Assembly: GCF_900626285.1 (NCBI RefSeq)
Contig: NZ_LR131147.1
Span: 2,819,826 to 2,843,984, forward strand
DNA length: 24,159 bases
Reading direction: 5' to 3'
From: Intestinimonas massiliensis (ex Afouda et al. 2020)
GTDB lineage: Bacteria > Bacillota > Clostridia > Oscillospirales > Oscillospiraceae
The notes beneath the pieces were generated by a model. That model ran no database searches. It worked only from the letters and a program-made list of their open reading frames with translations, and was not told the DNA's origin. The position numbers were made by a program, and so were the translations under genes. Below, piece after piece: positions 13,578 through 21,181 of the stretch; positions within the stretch are counted from its first letter, which is position 1; each line of letters opens with the position of its first letter.

Positions 13578-14520
13578 CCGCTTCCACCTTCCGGATGGCG
13601 GCCAGGATCTGCTCCTCCGCCTCCTTCAGGCCGCCCGCCACATTGCACCCGGCGGCGGCGGCGTGGCCGCCGCCCCCCAGCAGGGCGCAGACTTTGGTGG
13701 CGTTGAGCCCGGCGGAGGTGCGCACGGACAGCTTGCAGCCCCCCTCGGCCAGCTCCCGGATGGTGACGGAGGTCTCCACCCCCTCGATCTGGCCCAGGAA
13801 GGCGGCAATGTCCTCCATGTCCTCCTCGGTGGCGCCCGCCTCGTCCAGGAGGGAGAGGGACACGGGGGCCACGGCGATCTTGCCGTCCTCGTACCGGTGC
13901 ATCCGCTCCACGATGAGCCGCTCCACCTGGAGCCGGGCCCAGGTCTTGGTGCGGAAGTGGCGCTTGTTCAGGGGGAACACGTCGATGCCGGTGTCCATCA
14001 GGGCGGCCGTCACCCGGTGGGTGGCGGCGGTGGTGTTGCTGTACTGGAAGCAGCCGGTGTCGGTGGATACCGCCACGTACAGGGGCACGGCGGTCTCCTG
14101 GTTGATCTGCCCCAGTTCAGACAGGATATCGAACAGGATCTCCCCGCAGGCCGCACGGGAGGCGTCCAGGCAGGTCTCTTTGGCGAAGAACTCCTGGGAG
14201 GGGTGGTGGTCGATGGCCAGGTCGATCCCCCGCTCCAGCCAGGGCTTTCCGGTGTCGGTGAACAGGCCCCGGGCGGCGATGTCCACGCTGACCACGGTAT
14301 CAGGCTGAAACCCCTCCGGTGCCAGCAGCCCCTCCAGGTAGGGGGTGAACAGGTGGGTCTCCCCGGTGCCGGGGCAGATGTGGGCGGTCTTGCCCAGGCC
14401 CCGCAGGCCCCTGCACAGGGCGGCGGCACAGCCGATGGTGTCCCCGTCGGGGCGCTTGTGGGTCAGGATCAGATAGCGGTCATGGGCGTTCAGCCAGGCC
14501 GCGGCTTCGGTATAGGTCAT
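13570..14520 (-). CDS. nrnA: DHH/DHHA1 phosphoesterase, NrnA-type nanoRNase/pAp phosphatase
   Basis: Degrades short RNA oligonucleotides (2-5 nt) and, in the family, dephosphorylates 3'-phosphoadenosine 5'-phosphate. The metal-binding motifs are HKRPDGDTIG (21-30; H21, D25, D27), VSVDIAA (78-83) and DHHPSQ (104-109). The DHHA1 substrate motif GGGGHAAAAGC sits at 282-292. Length 316 is normal. The gene starts 3 bases after the rbfA stop; its ribosome site GAGGAA is formed by the last codons of rbfA. An rbfA-nrnA-truB order is usual in Firmicutes. Confidence 0.93.
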   Translation of the reverse strand: MTYTEAAAWLNAHDRYLILTHKRPDGDTIGCAAALCRGLRGLGKTAHICPGTGETHLFTPYLEGLLAPEGFQPDTVVSVDIAARGLFTDTGKPWLERGIDLAIDHHPSQEFFAKETCLDASRAACGEILFDILSELGQINQETAVPLYVAVSTDTGCFQYSNTTAATHRVTAALMDTGIDVFPLNKRHFRTKTWARLQVERLIVERMHRYEDGKIAVAPVSLSLLDEAGATEEDMEDIAAFLGQIEGVETSVTIRELAEGGCKLSVRTSAGLNATKVCALLGGGGHAAAAGCNVAGGLKEAEEQILAAIRKVEADG

Positions 14521-14523
14521 AGC

Positions 14524-14913
14524 TCATTCCTCGCTGTCCAGGTCGATGTGGGCGTTGGCGGGATTGGCGGGCTTTACCACCTCCGGATCCCGCAGCAGGC
14601 TCAGGATGTGGGCGCCCTTGCCGATGGAGTCGTCCTCCACAAATTGCAGCTCGGGGGTGTAGCGCAGCTTCAGGGCCGCCCCCAGCTCCCGCCGCAGGTA
14701 ACCCCCGGCGGACTTCAGGCCCTTCACCACTTCGCTCACGTCGCTCTTGTCCAGCACGCTGACGTAGATCTTGGAATAGCGCAGGTCGCTGGTGGTGTCC
14801 ACCGCCGTGATGGACACCAGGCCGTGGACCCGGGGGTCCTTTACCGTCCGGATCAGGGCGGACAGCTCCCGCTGGATCTCCTCATTGATGCGTCCGATTC
14901 GATTACTTGCCAT
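14524..14913 (-). CDS. rbfA: Ribosome-binding factor A
   Basis: A small KH-fold protein needed for maturation of the 30S subunit and 16S rRNA 5' end. The 129 residues show the family start NRIGRINEEIQRELSALI, then DPRVHGLVSITAVDTTSDLRYSKIYVSVL and the C-terminal ELGAALKLRYTPELQFVEDDSI. The ATG at 14913 is preceded by ATAGGAGAAAACC. It is separated from infB by 86 bases that carry a stem-loop. Confidence 0.96.
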   Translation of the reverse strand: MASNRIGRINEEIQRELSALIRTVKDPRVHGLVSITAVDTTSDLRYSKIYVSVLDKSDVSEVVKGLKSAGGYLRRELGAALKLRYTPELQFVEDDSIGKGAHILSLLRDPEVVKPANPANAHIDLDSEE

Positions 14914-14935
14914 GGTTTTCTCCTATCATGCAATA

Positions 14936-14980
14936 CAGACCCGCCCCCTCCTCAAATGACTTGGGGACGGAACGGGTCTG
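14936..14980. repeat. Inverted-repeat stem-loop between infB and rbfA
   Basis: CAGACCCG (14936-14943) and CGGGTCTG (14973-14980) pair over 8 bp and enclose a second short stem (CCCC/GGGG). In the operon's direction no T-run follows, so it is not a classic terminator. It resembles the GGGGACGG-type palindromic intergenic repeats common in Firmicutes, but one copy cannot prove that. Confidence 0.5.
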
Positions 14981-14999
14981 ATTTGGTTTTTGGTTGAAC

Positions 15000-17387
15000 T
15001 TACACTTCAATTTGTTCCATCAGGTAGGCTTCGATCACGTCGCCTTCCTTGATGTCCTGGAACTTCTCGAACGTGATGCCGCACTCGTAGCCCTGAGCGA
15101 CCTCCTTCACGCTGTCCTTGAAGCGCTGGAGGGAGGCGATGGAGCCGTCGTAGATGACGATGTTGTCCCGCAGCAGGCGCATCTGGGCGCCGCGCTGCAT
15201 CTTGCCCTCGGTGACGTAGCAGCCGGCCACCATGCCCACGCCGGTGATGCGGAACACGTTGCGCACCTCGGCCTGGCCCAGGTCCACTTCCTTGAACTTG
15301 GGGGCCAGCATGCCCTTCATGGCGGCCTCCATCTCGTTGATGCAGTCGTAGATCACCCGGTACATCCGCATATCCACCTTGTTGCGGGCGGCGGTGTCCT
15401 TGGCGTTGTTGTCAGGCCGCACGTTGAAGCCCACGATGATGGCGTTGGAGGTGGTGGCCAGCATCACGTCGCTCTCGCTGATGGCGCCCACGGCGCAGTG
15501 GATGACCCGCACCCGCACCTCGTCGTTGGACAGCTTCTCCAGGGAGGCCTTGACGGCCTCGGCGGAGCCCTGGACGTCGGCCTTCACGATGATGTTCAGG
15601 TCCTTCATCTCGCCCTGCTTGATCTGGCTGAACAGGTCCTCCAGGCTCACCTTGCCCACGGGGGCGGAGGCGGCCATCTTCTGCTCGTGCTTGCGCTGCT
15701 CCACCAGCTCACGGGCCATGCGCTCGTCGTCCACGGCGTGGAAGTCGTCGCCGGCGCCGGGCACCTCGCTCATGCCGATGATCTCCACAGGCACGGAGGG
15801 GCCGGCCTCGGTCACCTTCTCGCCCTTGGCGTTGGTCATGGCGCGGACACGGCCCACGGCGGTACCGGCGATGATCACGTCGCCCTGGTGGAGGGTGCCG
15901 TTCTGCACCAGCAGGGTGGCCACGGGGCCGCGGCCCTTGTCCAGCCGGGCCTCGATGACGGCGCCGTGGGCGGAGCGGTTGGGATTGGCCTTCAGCTCCT
16001 GCATCTCGGCGGTCAGGTTGACCATCTCCAGCAGGTTGTCGATGCCCTCGCCGGTCTTGGCGGAGATGGGGCAGATGATGGTGTCGCCGCCCCACTCCTC
16101 GGGCACCAGCTCGTACTTGGTGAGCTGCTCCTTGATGCGCTCCGGGTTGGCCTCCGGCTTATCCATCTTGTTGATGGCCACGATGATGGGGATCTTGGCG
16201 GCCTTGGCGTGGTTGATGGATTCCACGGTCTGGGGCATGATGCCGTCGTCGGCGGCCACCACCAGGATGGCCACGTCGGTGATCATGGCGCCACGGGCAC
16301 GCATGGCGGTAAAGGCCTCGTGGCCGGGGGTGTCCAGGAAGGTGATGGGCTTGCCCTGGACCTCCACCTGGTAGGCGCCGATGTGCTGGGTGATGCCGCC
16401 GGCCTCGCCGGCGGCCACGTGGGCGTGGCGGATATAGTCCAGCAGGGAGGTCTTGCCGTGGTCGACATGGCCCATGACCACCACCACGGGGGCACGGGGC
16501 TGCAGATCCTCCTCCTTGTCCTCGGCGGTGTCGATGAGCTTCTCCTCGATGGTGACGATGACCTCGTGCTCCACCTTGCAGCCCAGCTCCTCGGCGATGA
16601 TGGCGGCGGTGTCGAAGTCGATCACGTCGCTGAGGGAGGCCATGACGCCGTTCTTCATCAGGGTCTTGACCACCTCGGCGCCGGTCTTCTTCATCCGGCT
16701 GGCCAGCTCGCCCACGCCGATCTCGTCGGGGATCTTCACGGTGAGGGGGGTCTTTTTGGCAATCTCCAGCTGGAGCCGGCGCATCTTCTCCTGCTCCTCC
16801 TGGCGGCGCTTGTTGCCGCCCTGGAAGTTGCCCTTGCGCTGGTTGCGGCCCTGGAACTTCTGCTTGCCGCCCTGCATCTGCTTGGTCTTGCCGGCGGCCA
16901 GGTCCTCCAGCCGCTGGTCGTACTTCTCCAGGTTCACGTTGCCGCTCTTCCGGGTGTCCACCACCTTCTTCTCCGGAATGCGGGCGCCGGGCCGGTTGCT
17001 GGGCTGCTGGGGCTGCTGCTGGGGCTTGGACGCCTCCGGCTGGGGCGCGGCGGCGGGCTGCTTGGCAGCGGGAGCGCCGCCGTTCTGGGCCGGCTTGGCG
17101 CTGGGCTGCTGGGGCTTGTTGGCCACGGGCTTCTCCTCCTTCCCCTCCGCCTTGGGTGCGGCGGCGGGCTTGGGCTCCCGGTACACGTCGGCGTAGATGC
17201 TCTCAATGCTCTCCACCTGGTTGTGCTGGGTCAGATATTCAAAAATCAGGGACAGCTCCTTGTCGTCCAGGGGCTGCATGTGGTTCTTCGGGGTCGTCGC
17301 GTATTTGGTCAGGATGTCGGTGATCTCCTTGGAATTCTTGTTGAAGTCCTTGGCCACCTCATGCACACGATACTTGTTGTTCAGCAA
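15000..17387 (-). CDS. infB: Translation initiation factor IF-2
   Basis: The GTPase that places initiator tRNA on the 30S subunit and drives subunit joining. Order of parts: IF2_N domain (1-60, MLNNKYRVHEVAKDFNKNS), a Q/P/A/K-rich linker (about 70-205), a second IF2_N-like segment (215-265), G domain with GHVDHGKT (306-313), DTPGHEAF and NKMD, then domains II, III and C2. The length of 795 is usual for a linker-bearing IF-2. The start codon is TTG at 17387: GGAGG stands 9 bases upstream, the N-terminus matches the family exactly, and no ATG is nearby. It lies in the standard place after ylxQ, with a 112-base structured spacer. Confidence 0.98.
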   Translation of the reverse strand: MLNNKYRVHEVAKDFNKNSKEITDILTKYATTPKNHMQPLDDKELSLIFEYLTQHNQVESIESIYADVYREPKPAAAPKAEGKEEKPVANKPQQPSAKPAQNGGAPAAKQPAAAPQPEASKPQQQPQQPSNRPGARIPEKKVVDTRKSGNVNLEKYDQRLEDLAAGKTKQMQGGKQKFQGRNQRKGNFQGGNKRRQEEQEKMRRLQLEIAKKTPLTVKIPDEIGVGELASRMKKTGAEVVKTLMKNGVMASLSDVIDFDTAAIIAEELGCKVEHEVIVTIEEKLIDTAEDKEEDLQPRAPVVVVMGHVDHGKTSLLDYIRHAHVAAGEAGGITQHIGAYQVEVQGKPITFLDTPGHEAFTAMRARGAMITDVAILVVAADDGIMPQTVESINHAKAAKIPIIVAINKMDKPEANPERIKEQLTKYELVPEEWGGDTIICPISAKTGEGIDNLLEMVNLTAEMQELKANPNRSAHGAVIEARLDKGRGPVATLLVQNGTLHQGDVIIAGTAVGRVRAMTNAKGEKVTEAGPSVPVEIIGMSEVPGAGDDFHAVDDERMARELVEQRKHEQKMAASAPVGKVSLEDLFSQIKQGEMKDLNIIVKADVQGSAEAVKASLEKLSNDEVRVRVIHCAVGAISESDVMLATTSNAIIVGFNVRPDNNAKDTAARNKVDMRMYRVIYDCINEMEAAMKGMLAPKFKEVDLGQAEVRNVFRITGVGMVAGCYVTEGKMQRGAQMRLLRDNIVIYDGSIASLQRFKDSVKEVAQGYECGITFEKFQDIKEGDVIEAYLMEQIEV

Positions 17388-17499
17388 TATAAGCCACCTC
17401 CAGTTAGGCCGGCTTGCGCCAATAGGAAAACGCGGCGCGCCGCTGCGCTTTCTTATTGGAACAAGCGGGCTCGTTCCAATGCGTTCACGCCATATCCGT
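17388..17499 (-). promoter_or_regulatory. Structured infB leader between ylxQ and infB
   Basis: A 112-base spacer holding two stem-loops: ATTGGAAC (17455-17462)/GTTCCAAT (17473-17480), 8 bp, and CAATAGGAAA (17420-17429)/TTTCTTATTG (17449-17458), about 10 bp with one G-T pair, enclosing the GC palindrome GCGGCGCGCCGC (17432-17443). The two share bases 17455-17458, so they compete at their bases. The infB ribosome site lies just downstream. No T-run argues against plain termination. Confidence 0.5.
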
Positions 17500-18024
17500 T
17501 CATGGCTTTTTCTTTATGGTCAGCTTGCCCCTGGGGGCAAAGGGTTTCTTCGGGGGTTCCTTGGGAGCCGGCTTCTCCTCCTTGGGAGGGGGCGGCGCCC
17601 AGGGCTTCCTGCTCTTCTTCTGCAGGTTCTTCTCGTGGGCCCGGCGCTCCTTCTGCCGCTGGAGGGCCTTGCCCGCCGCTGTCTTCAGCTCCTCCGCCGC
17701 GGCGGCGCACCGGTCCGGGTCGGCAGCGGCCAGCTTTTCGGCGATGGCGGCGGCCAGGCCGATGTCGGTGAGGGCCAGCATGGTGCAGGCGCTGCGGCCC
17801 ACGGTGCCCCCCAGCTCCCCCTTGGTGTAGGGGGTGGGCAGCACGGGCACCTTGCCCGCCTCGGCAAAGTGGGCCGCCCGGCGCAGGCTGTTGTCCGCCC
17901 CGTCGGCGGCGGTGAGGATCAGCTTGGCCTGATGGGCCCGGGCGGCGGCGCCCACCGGCTCCTCCCCCACCTCCACACGGCCCGCCTTGCGGGCGATGCC
18001 CAGCAGGTGCAGGATACTATCCAT
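17500..18024 (-). CDS. ylxQ: YlxQ, L7Ae-family RNA-binding protein with long basic tail
   Basis: An L7Ae/L30e-type protein (174 residues), a class that binds kink-turn RNA. The core (about 1-100; MDSILHLLGIARKAGRVEVGEE…, LILTAADGADNSLRRAAHFAEAGKVPV…, ELGGTVGRSACTMLALTDIGLAAAI) is typical. After about residue 110 comes a Lys/Pro/Ala-rich tail of some 60 residues (for example WAPPPPKEEKPAPKEPPKKP), unusual since relatives have about 100 residues in total. I chose the ATG at 18024, overlapping the ylxR stop by 8 bases; a GTG at 18033 is in frame but its nearest purine-rich site is too close. It sits between ylxR and infB, the conserved order. Confidence 0.88.
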   Translation of the reverse strand: MDSILHLLGIARKAGRVEVGEEPVGAAARAHQAKLILTAADGADNSLRRAAHFAEAGKVPVLPTPYTKGELGGTVGRSACTMLALTDIGLAAAIAEKLAAADPDRCAAAAEELKTAAGKALQRQKERRAHEKNLQKKSRKPWAPPPPKEEKPAPKEPPKKPFAPRGKLTIKKKP

Positions 18025-18292
18025 CCCGGTCACCCGCCTTCATCTGCTCCTCCAGAGCGGCGTATACCTGGTCGGGCAGGGGGGCGGAAAAGGCCCGCTC
18101 CAGCGCCCGGGATTTCCGGGCCTTCTTCAGGCACTCCGGGTCGGGGCACACATAGGCCCCCCGGCCGGGCTTCTTCCCCTTGAAATCCAGGGAGACCTCC
18201 CCCTCCGGGCTCTTCACCACCCGGATCAGCTCCGGCTTTGGCTTCATCTCCCGGCAGCCCACGCACTGGCGCAGGGGTATTTTCTTGGGCAT
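18017..18292 (-). CDS. ylxR: YlxR (DUF448) RNA-binding protein, RnpM family
   Basis: A 91-residue small nucleic-acid-binding protein. The family motifs are RQCVGCREMKPKPELIRVV (8-26) and PGRGAYVCPDPECLKKA (42-58). In Bacillus subtilis the homologue YlxR/RnpM has been reported as a modulator of RNase P; its role here is by homology only. It lies between nusA (42 bases after) and ylxQ (overlap), the conserved order in Gram-positives. Confidence 0.93.
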   Translation of the reverse strand: MPKKIPLRQCVGCREMKPKPELIRVVKSPEGEVSLDFKGKKPGRGAYVCPDPECLKKARKSRALERAFSAPLPDQVYAALEEQMKAGDRDG

Positions 18293-18334
18293 CCTTCTGC
18301 CCCCCTTCCGTCATTTTTCCACAGACCGGCAGGC

Positions 18335-19492
18335 TTACTCCTGGGTCTCGGCCTCGTCCTCGATGATCACGTCGTCCTCGTTCTCCGGCTCCTCGTCGGC
18401 GGGGGCGGACTCCGGCTTGATGTCGATCTTCCAGCCGGTCAATTTAGCCGCCAATCTCGCGTTCTGGCCCTCCTTGCCGATGGCCAGGGACAGCTGGTCG
18501 TCGGGCACCACCACCCGGCAGCTCTTGCCCTCCTCGTGGACGTCCACGCTGATGACATCGGCGGGGGACAGGGCGGCGGCGATATACTCGGCGGGGTTCT
18601 CAGACCACTTGACGATGTCCACCTTCTCGCCCTTCAGCTCTTCCACGATGTTGTTCACCCGCTGGCCCCGGGGACCCACGCAGGCGCCGATGGGGTCCAC
18701 GTTGGGGTCGGCGGACCAGACGGCCAGCTTGGTGCGGCTGCCCGCCTCCCGGGCGATGGACTTGACCTCCACGGTGCCGTCGTAGATCTCGGGCACCTCC
18801 AGCTCGAACAGCCGCTTCACCAGGCCGGGGTGGGTGCGGGAGATCAGCACCTGGGGTCCCTTGGTGGAACGGCGGACCTCCACCACATACACCCGCAGGC
18901 GCATGCCCTCGGTGTAGGTCTCCCCCTTCACCTGCTCGCCGGGGGCCAGGAAGGCCTCGGTGGCCTCGCTGCCGGAGCCGATGCGCAGGCTGGCGGCGCC
19001 GGACCGGGGGTCGATGCGGGTGACCACGCCGGTAAGGATCTCGTGCTCCTTGGAGGAGAACTCATCATAGATCATGCCCCGCTCGGCCTCCCGCATACCC
19101 TGGATGATCACCTGGCGGGCGGTCTGGGCGGCGATGCGGCCGAAATCACGGGTCTTGATCTCGATGCGGATCACGTCCCCCAGCTGGGCCTGGGGCAGCT
19201 TGGAGCGGGCCATCTCCAGGCTCATCTCGGTGCAGGGGTTATCCACCTCCTCCACCACGTCCTTCTTCACGAACATGCGGACGGTGCCCTTCTCCTCGTC
19301 GGCCTCCACGGTGACGTTGTCGCCGGCGCCCTCGTGGTCCCGCTTGTAGGCGGACACCAGGGCCTGGGTGATCTTCTCCAGCATGTAGGCCTTGGGGATG
19401 CCCTTCTCCTTCTCGATCAGGTCGATGGCGGCAAAGAATTCCGCCCCGTCCAGCTCATTGGTCTTCTGCGCTTTGGCATTTTTCTTCGGCAT
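18335..19492 (-). CDS. nusA: Transcription elongation/termination factor NusA
   Basis: Binds RNA polymerase and nascent RNA, promoting pausing, termination and antitermination. The 385 residues show the N-terminal polymerase-binding domain (about 1-130), S1 domain (about 130-205; KEHEILTGVVTRIDPRSGAA), KH1 (about 205-285; VDPIGACVGPRGQRVNNIV) and KH2 (about 285-350; LAIGKEGQNARLAAKLTGWKI). A short acidic tail (EEPENEDDVIIEDEAETQE) ends it; the C-terminal AR domains of E. coli NusA are absent, as in Firmicutes. The ATG at 19492 follows AAGGAGTAAGATT. It lies 50 bases after rimP. Confidence 0.97.
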   Translation of the reverse strand: MPKKNAKAQKTNELDGAEFFAAIDLIEKEKGIPKAYMLEKITQALVSAYKRDHEGAGDNVTVEADEEKGTVRMFVKKDVVEEVDNPCTEMSLEMARSKLPQAQLGDVIRIEIKTRDFGRIAAQTARQVIIQGMREAERGMIYDEFSSKEHEILTGVVTRIDPRSGAASLRIGSGSEATEAFLAPGEQVKGETYTEGMRLRVYVVEVRRSTKGPQVLISRTHPGLVKRLFELEVPEIYDGTVEVKSIAREAGSRTKLAVWSADPNVDPIGACVGPRGQRVNNIVEELKGEKVDIVKWSENPAEYIAAALSPADVISVDVHEEGKSCRVVVPDDQLSLAIGKEGQNARLAAKLTGWKIDIKPESAPADEEPENEDDVIIEDEAETQE

Positions 19493-19516
19493 AATCTTAC
19501 TCCTTATTCTCCACCC

Positions 19517-19535
19517 GGGCGGGCACTGCCCGCCC
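19517..19535. other. GC hairpin in rimP-nusA spacer
   Basis: GGGCGGGC/GCCCGCCC, an 8-bp perfect stem with 3-base loop, just upstream of the nusA ribosome site. No T-run, so probably not a terminator. It could affect transcript stability or pausing; this is not shown. Confidence 0.45.
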
Positions 19536-19542
19536 CCGTATC

Positions 19543-19998
19543 TTAAAACCGCACGTACAGCCGCACCTGGGCCACGTCCTTCTTGGCGAAGGTGTGGGGC
19601 CCGGCGGCGGTCTCTATGGTCACATCGCCGTTGTCATAGCCGGTCAGCACACCCACGTGGTCCTTCCGGCCCTCCATGGCCCGGTAGAGGCGGACCTCCA
19701 CCTCGGCGCCCATGAACTTCTCAAAGTGCTCCGGCTTCTTCAGGGGCCGGTCCGCCCCGGCGGAGGACACCTCCAGCACGTAGCTGCCCTCGATGGGGTC
19801 GGCCTCGTCCAGCTGGTCGGACAGGGGGCGGCTCACCGCCTCGCAGTCGTCGATGGACACGCCGCCCTCCTTGTCGATATACACCCGGAGGAACCACTCG
19901 CCCGCCTCCCGGACGTACTCCACATCCCACAGGGAGCAGCCGGCGCCCTCCACGATGGGAGCGGCCATGGACGCCACCAGATCCGTGATTTTCGCCAT
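19543..19998 (-). CDS. rimP: Ribosome maturation factor RimP
   Basis: Needed for 30S subunit assembly. The product of 151 residues starts MAKITDLVASMAAPIVEGAGCSLWDVEYVREAGEW and shows VYIDKEGGVSIDDCEAVSRPLSDQLDEADPI and YVLEVSSAGADRPLKKPEHFEKFMG, both typical. I chose the ATG at 19998 because AAGGAGG lies 6 bases upstream; an ATG at 20091 would add 31 residues translated from the leader hairpin region. It opens the long nusA-infB operon, as is usual, behind a hairpin leader of about 100 bases. Confidence 0.96.
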   Translation of the reverse strand: MAKITDLVASMAAPIVEGAGCSLWDVEYVREAGEWFLRVYIDKEGGVSIDDCEAVSRPLSDQLDEADPIEGSYVLEVSSAGADRPLKKPEHFEKFMGAEVEVRLYRAMEGRKDHVGVLTGYDNGDVTIETAAGPHTFAKKDVAQVRLYVRF

Positions 19999-20057
19999 CT
20001 TCGACCTCCTTGCCGGGGACTTCCAGAAAATACCTTCCCCCGTTTTTTCAATAAGAA

Positions 20058-20081
20058 AGAGCGGAGCCGCAACCCCACTCT
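20058..20081 (-). ncRNA. rimP leader hairpin
   Basis: On the minus strand AGAGTGGGG and CTCCGCTCT form a 9-bp stem (with two G-U pairs) around a 6-base loop, followed by TTTCTT. It lies in the roughly 100-base leader between the promoter and rimP. A GAGAGUGGG-type hairpin upstream of rimP is a described leader motif in Firmicutes, and this one fits its position and start sequence. How it acts here is not visible. Confidence 0.6.
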
Positions 20082-20108
20082 CACCATACAACTACTACTA
20101 TCGTATGT

Positions 20109-20137
20109 ACTATACCACAAAAGGTACCGTCTTGCAA
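20109..20137 (-). promoter_or_regulatory. Promoter of the rimP-nusA-infB operon
   Basis: On the minus strand TTGCAA (20132-20137), 17-base spacer, TATAGT (20109-20114). A good vegetative promoter, about 110 bases upstream of rimP, leaving room for the leader hairpin. Confidence 0.85.
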
Positions 20138-20186
20138 GGGTTTGCCCTGATTTTTTCGGCTGAGGACCCACTTTTCTCCTTTTCTG

Positions 20187-20214
20187 TTGACATAACGAAA
20201 CACTTTGGTAGAAT
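20187..20214 (+). promoter_or_regulatory. Promoter of the MoxR-DUF58-transglutaminase operon
   Basis: A perfect TTGACA (20187-20192), 16-base spacer, TAGAAT (20209-20214). About 30 bases separate it from the MoxR start. An imperfect 10-base direct repeat TGACATANCG occurs at 20188-20197 and 20217-20226. Confidence 0.82.
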
Positions 20215-20244
20215 AATGACATAGCGCAATAAGGAGGACAGACC

Positions 20245-21177
20245 ATGAACGGAAGCAAAGTGATCCTGAATATCCTCACCGAGGTGAAAAAAGCGGTGGT
20301 GGGGAAGGACGAGGTGCTGGGTAAGGTGCTGCTGGCCATTCTGGCCCGGGGCCACATCCTGCTGGAGGACATCCCCGGCGTGGGCAAGACCACCATGGCT
20401 CTGGCCTTCTCCAAGGCTCTGAGCCTGCAATATAACCGGGTGCAGTTCACCCCCGACGTGATGCCCTCGGACATCACCGGCTTTTCCATGCTGAACAAGG
20501 AGACGGGGAAGATGGAGTACCAGCCCGGCGCGGTGCTGTGCAACCTGTTCCTGGCCGACGAGCTGAACCGGGCCACCAGCCGCACCCAGTCCGCCCTGCT
20601 GGAGGCCATGGAGGAGGGCCAGGTGACGGTGGACGGGGTGAGCCATCCGGTGCCCCAGCCCTTCCTGGTCATCGCCACCCAGAACCCGGCGGGTGCCTCG
20701 GGCACCCAGCTGCTACCCGATTCCCAGATGGACCGGTTCATGGTGCGGCTGTCCATCGGCTATCCCGCCCCGGCGGACGAGATGGATATGGTGCGCCGCA
20801 AGCAGCAGGGCAACCCCCTGGACCAGGTGGAGCGGGTGCTGGACCTGGACGGCCTGCGGGCTTTGCGGGAGGAGGCGGACAGGGTGTACGTCTCCGACGA
20901 CATTCTGGACTACATCGTGCGGCTGGTGAACGCCACCCGCACCCACACCATGATCGTCCAGGGAGCCAGCCCCCGGGCCTCCCTGGCCCTGACGGCCATG
21001 GCCAAGGCCGCCGCCCTCACCCTGGGCCGGGACTATGTGAATCCCGAGGACGTGTCCATGGTGTTTGACGACGTGGTGACCCACCGGCTTATCCTCTCCC
21101 CCCGGGCCCAGGCGGAGGGGGGCTTCCACCCGGCGGCGGAGATCCTCCAGCAGGTGCCCGCCCCCGCGGTCCGGTAA
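20245..21177 (+). CDS. MoxR-family AAA+ ATPase
   Basis: A cytosolic AAA+ ATPase of 310 residues, of the MoxR group that remodels or activates partner proteins. Walker A GVGKTT (45-50), Walker B LFLADELNR (101-109), sensor-1 ATQNP (144-148) and the family text QFTPDVMPSDITGF (67-80) are all visible. The ATG has AAGGAGG at 20231-20237. It is the first of three genes (MoxR, DUF58, transglutaminase-like), an order also seen as yeaC-yeaD-yebA in B. subtilis. The partner proteins suggest work at the cell envelope, but the substrate is unknown. Confidence 0.95.
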   Translation: MNGSKVILNILTEVKKAVVGKDEVLGKVLLAILARGHILLEDIPGVGKTTMALAFSKALSLQYNRVQFTPDVMPSDITGFSMLNKETGKMEYQPGAVLCNLFLADELNRATSRTQSALLEAMEEGQVTVDGVSHPVPQPFLVIATQNPAGASGTQLLPDSQMDRFMVRLSIGYPAPADEMDMVRRKQQGNPLDQVERVLDLDGLRALREEADRVYVSDDILDYIVRLVNATRTHTMIVQGASPRASLALTAMAKAAALTLGRDYVNPEDVSMVFDDVVTHRLILSPRAQAEGGFHPAAEILQQVPAPAVR

Positions 21178-21181
21178 GGCC

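Noticed and set aside
14936..14980. Rho-independent terminator between infB and rbfA
   Set aside because: In the operon's direction the stem is followed by TATTGCATG and not by a T-run; the T-rich side faces the other way.
14994..17771. 925-codon open frame on the plus strand, His/Gly/Leu-rich
   Set aside because: It is the antisense shadow of infB; the composition is extreme and no family motif appears.
19999..20091. N-terminal extension of rimP from an ATG at 20091
   Set aside because: The extension would be translated from the leader hairpin and has no ribosome site, while the ATG at 19998 has AAGGAGG at proper distance and matches the family start.
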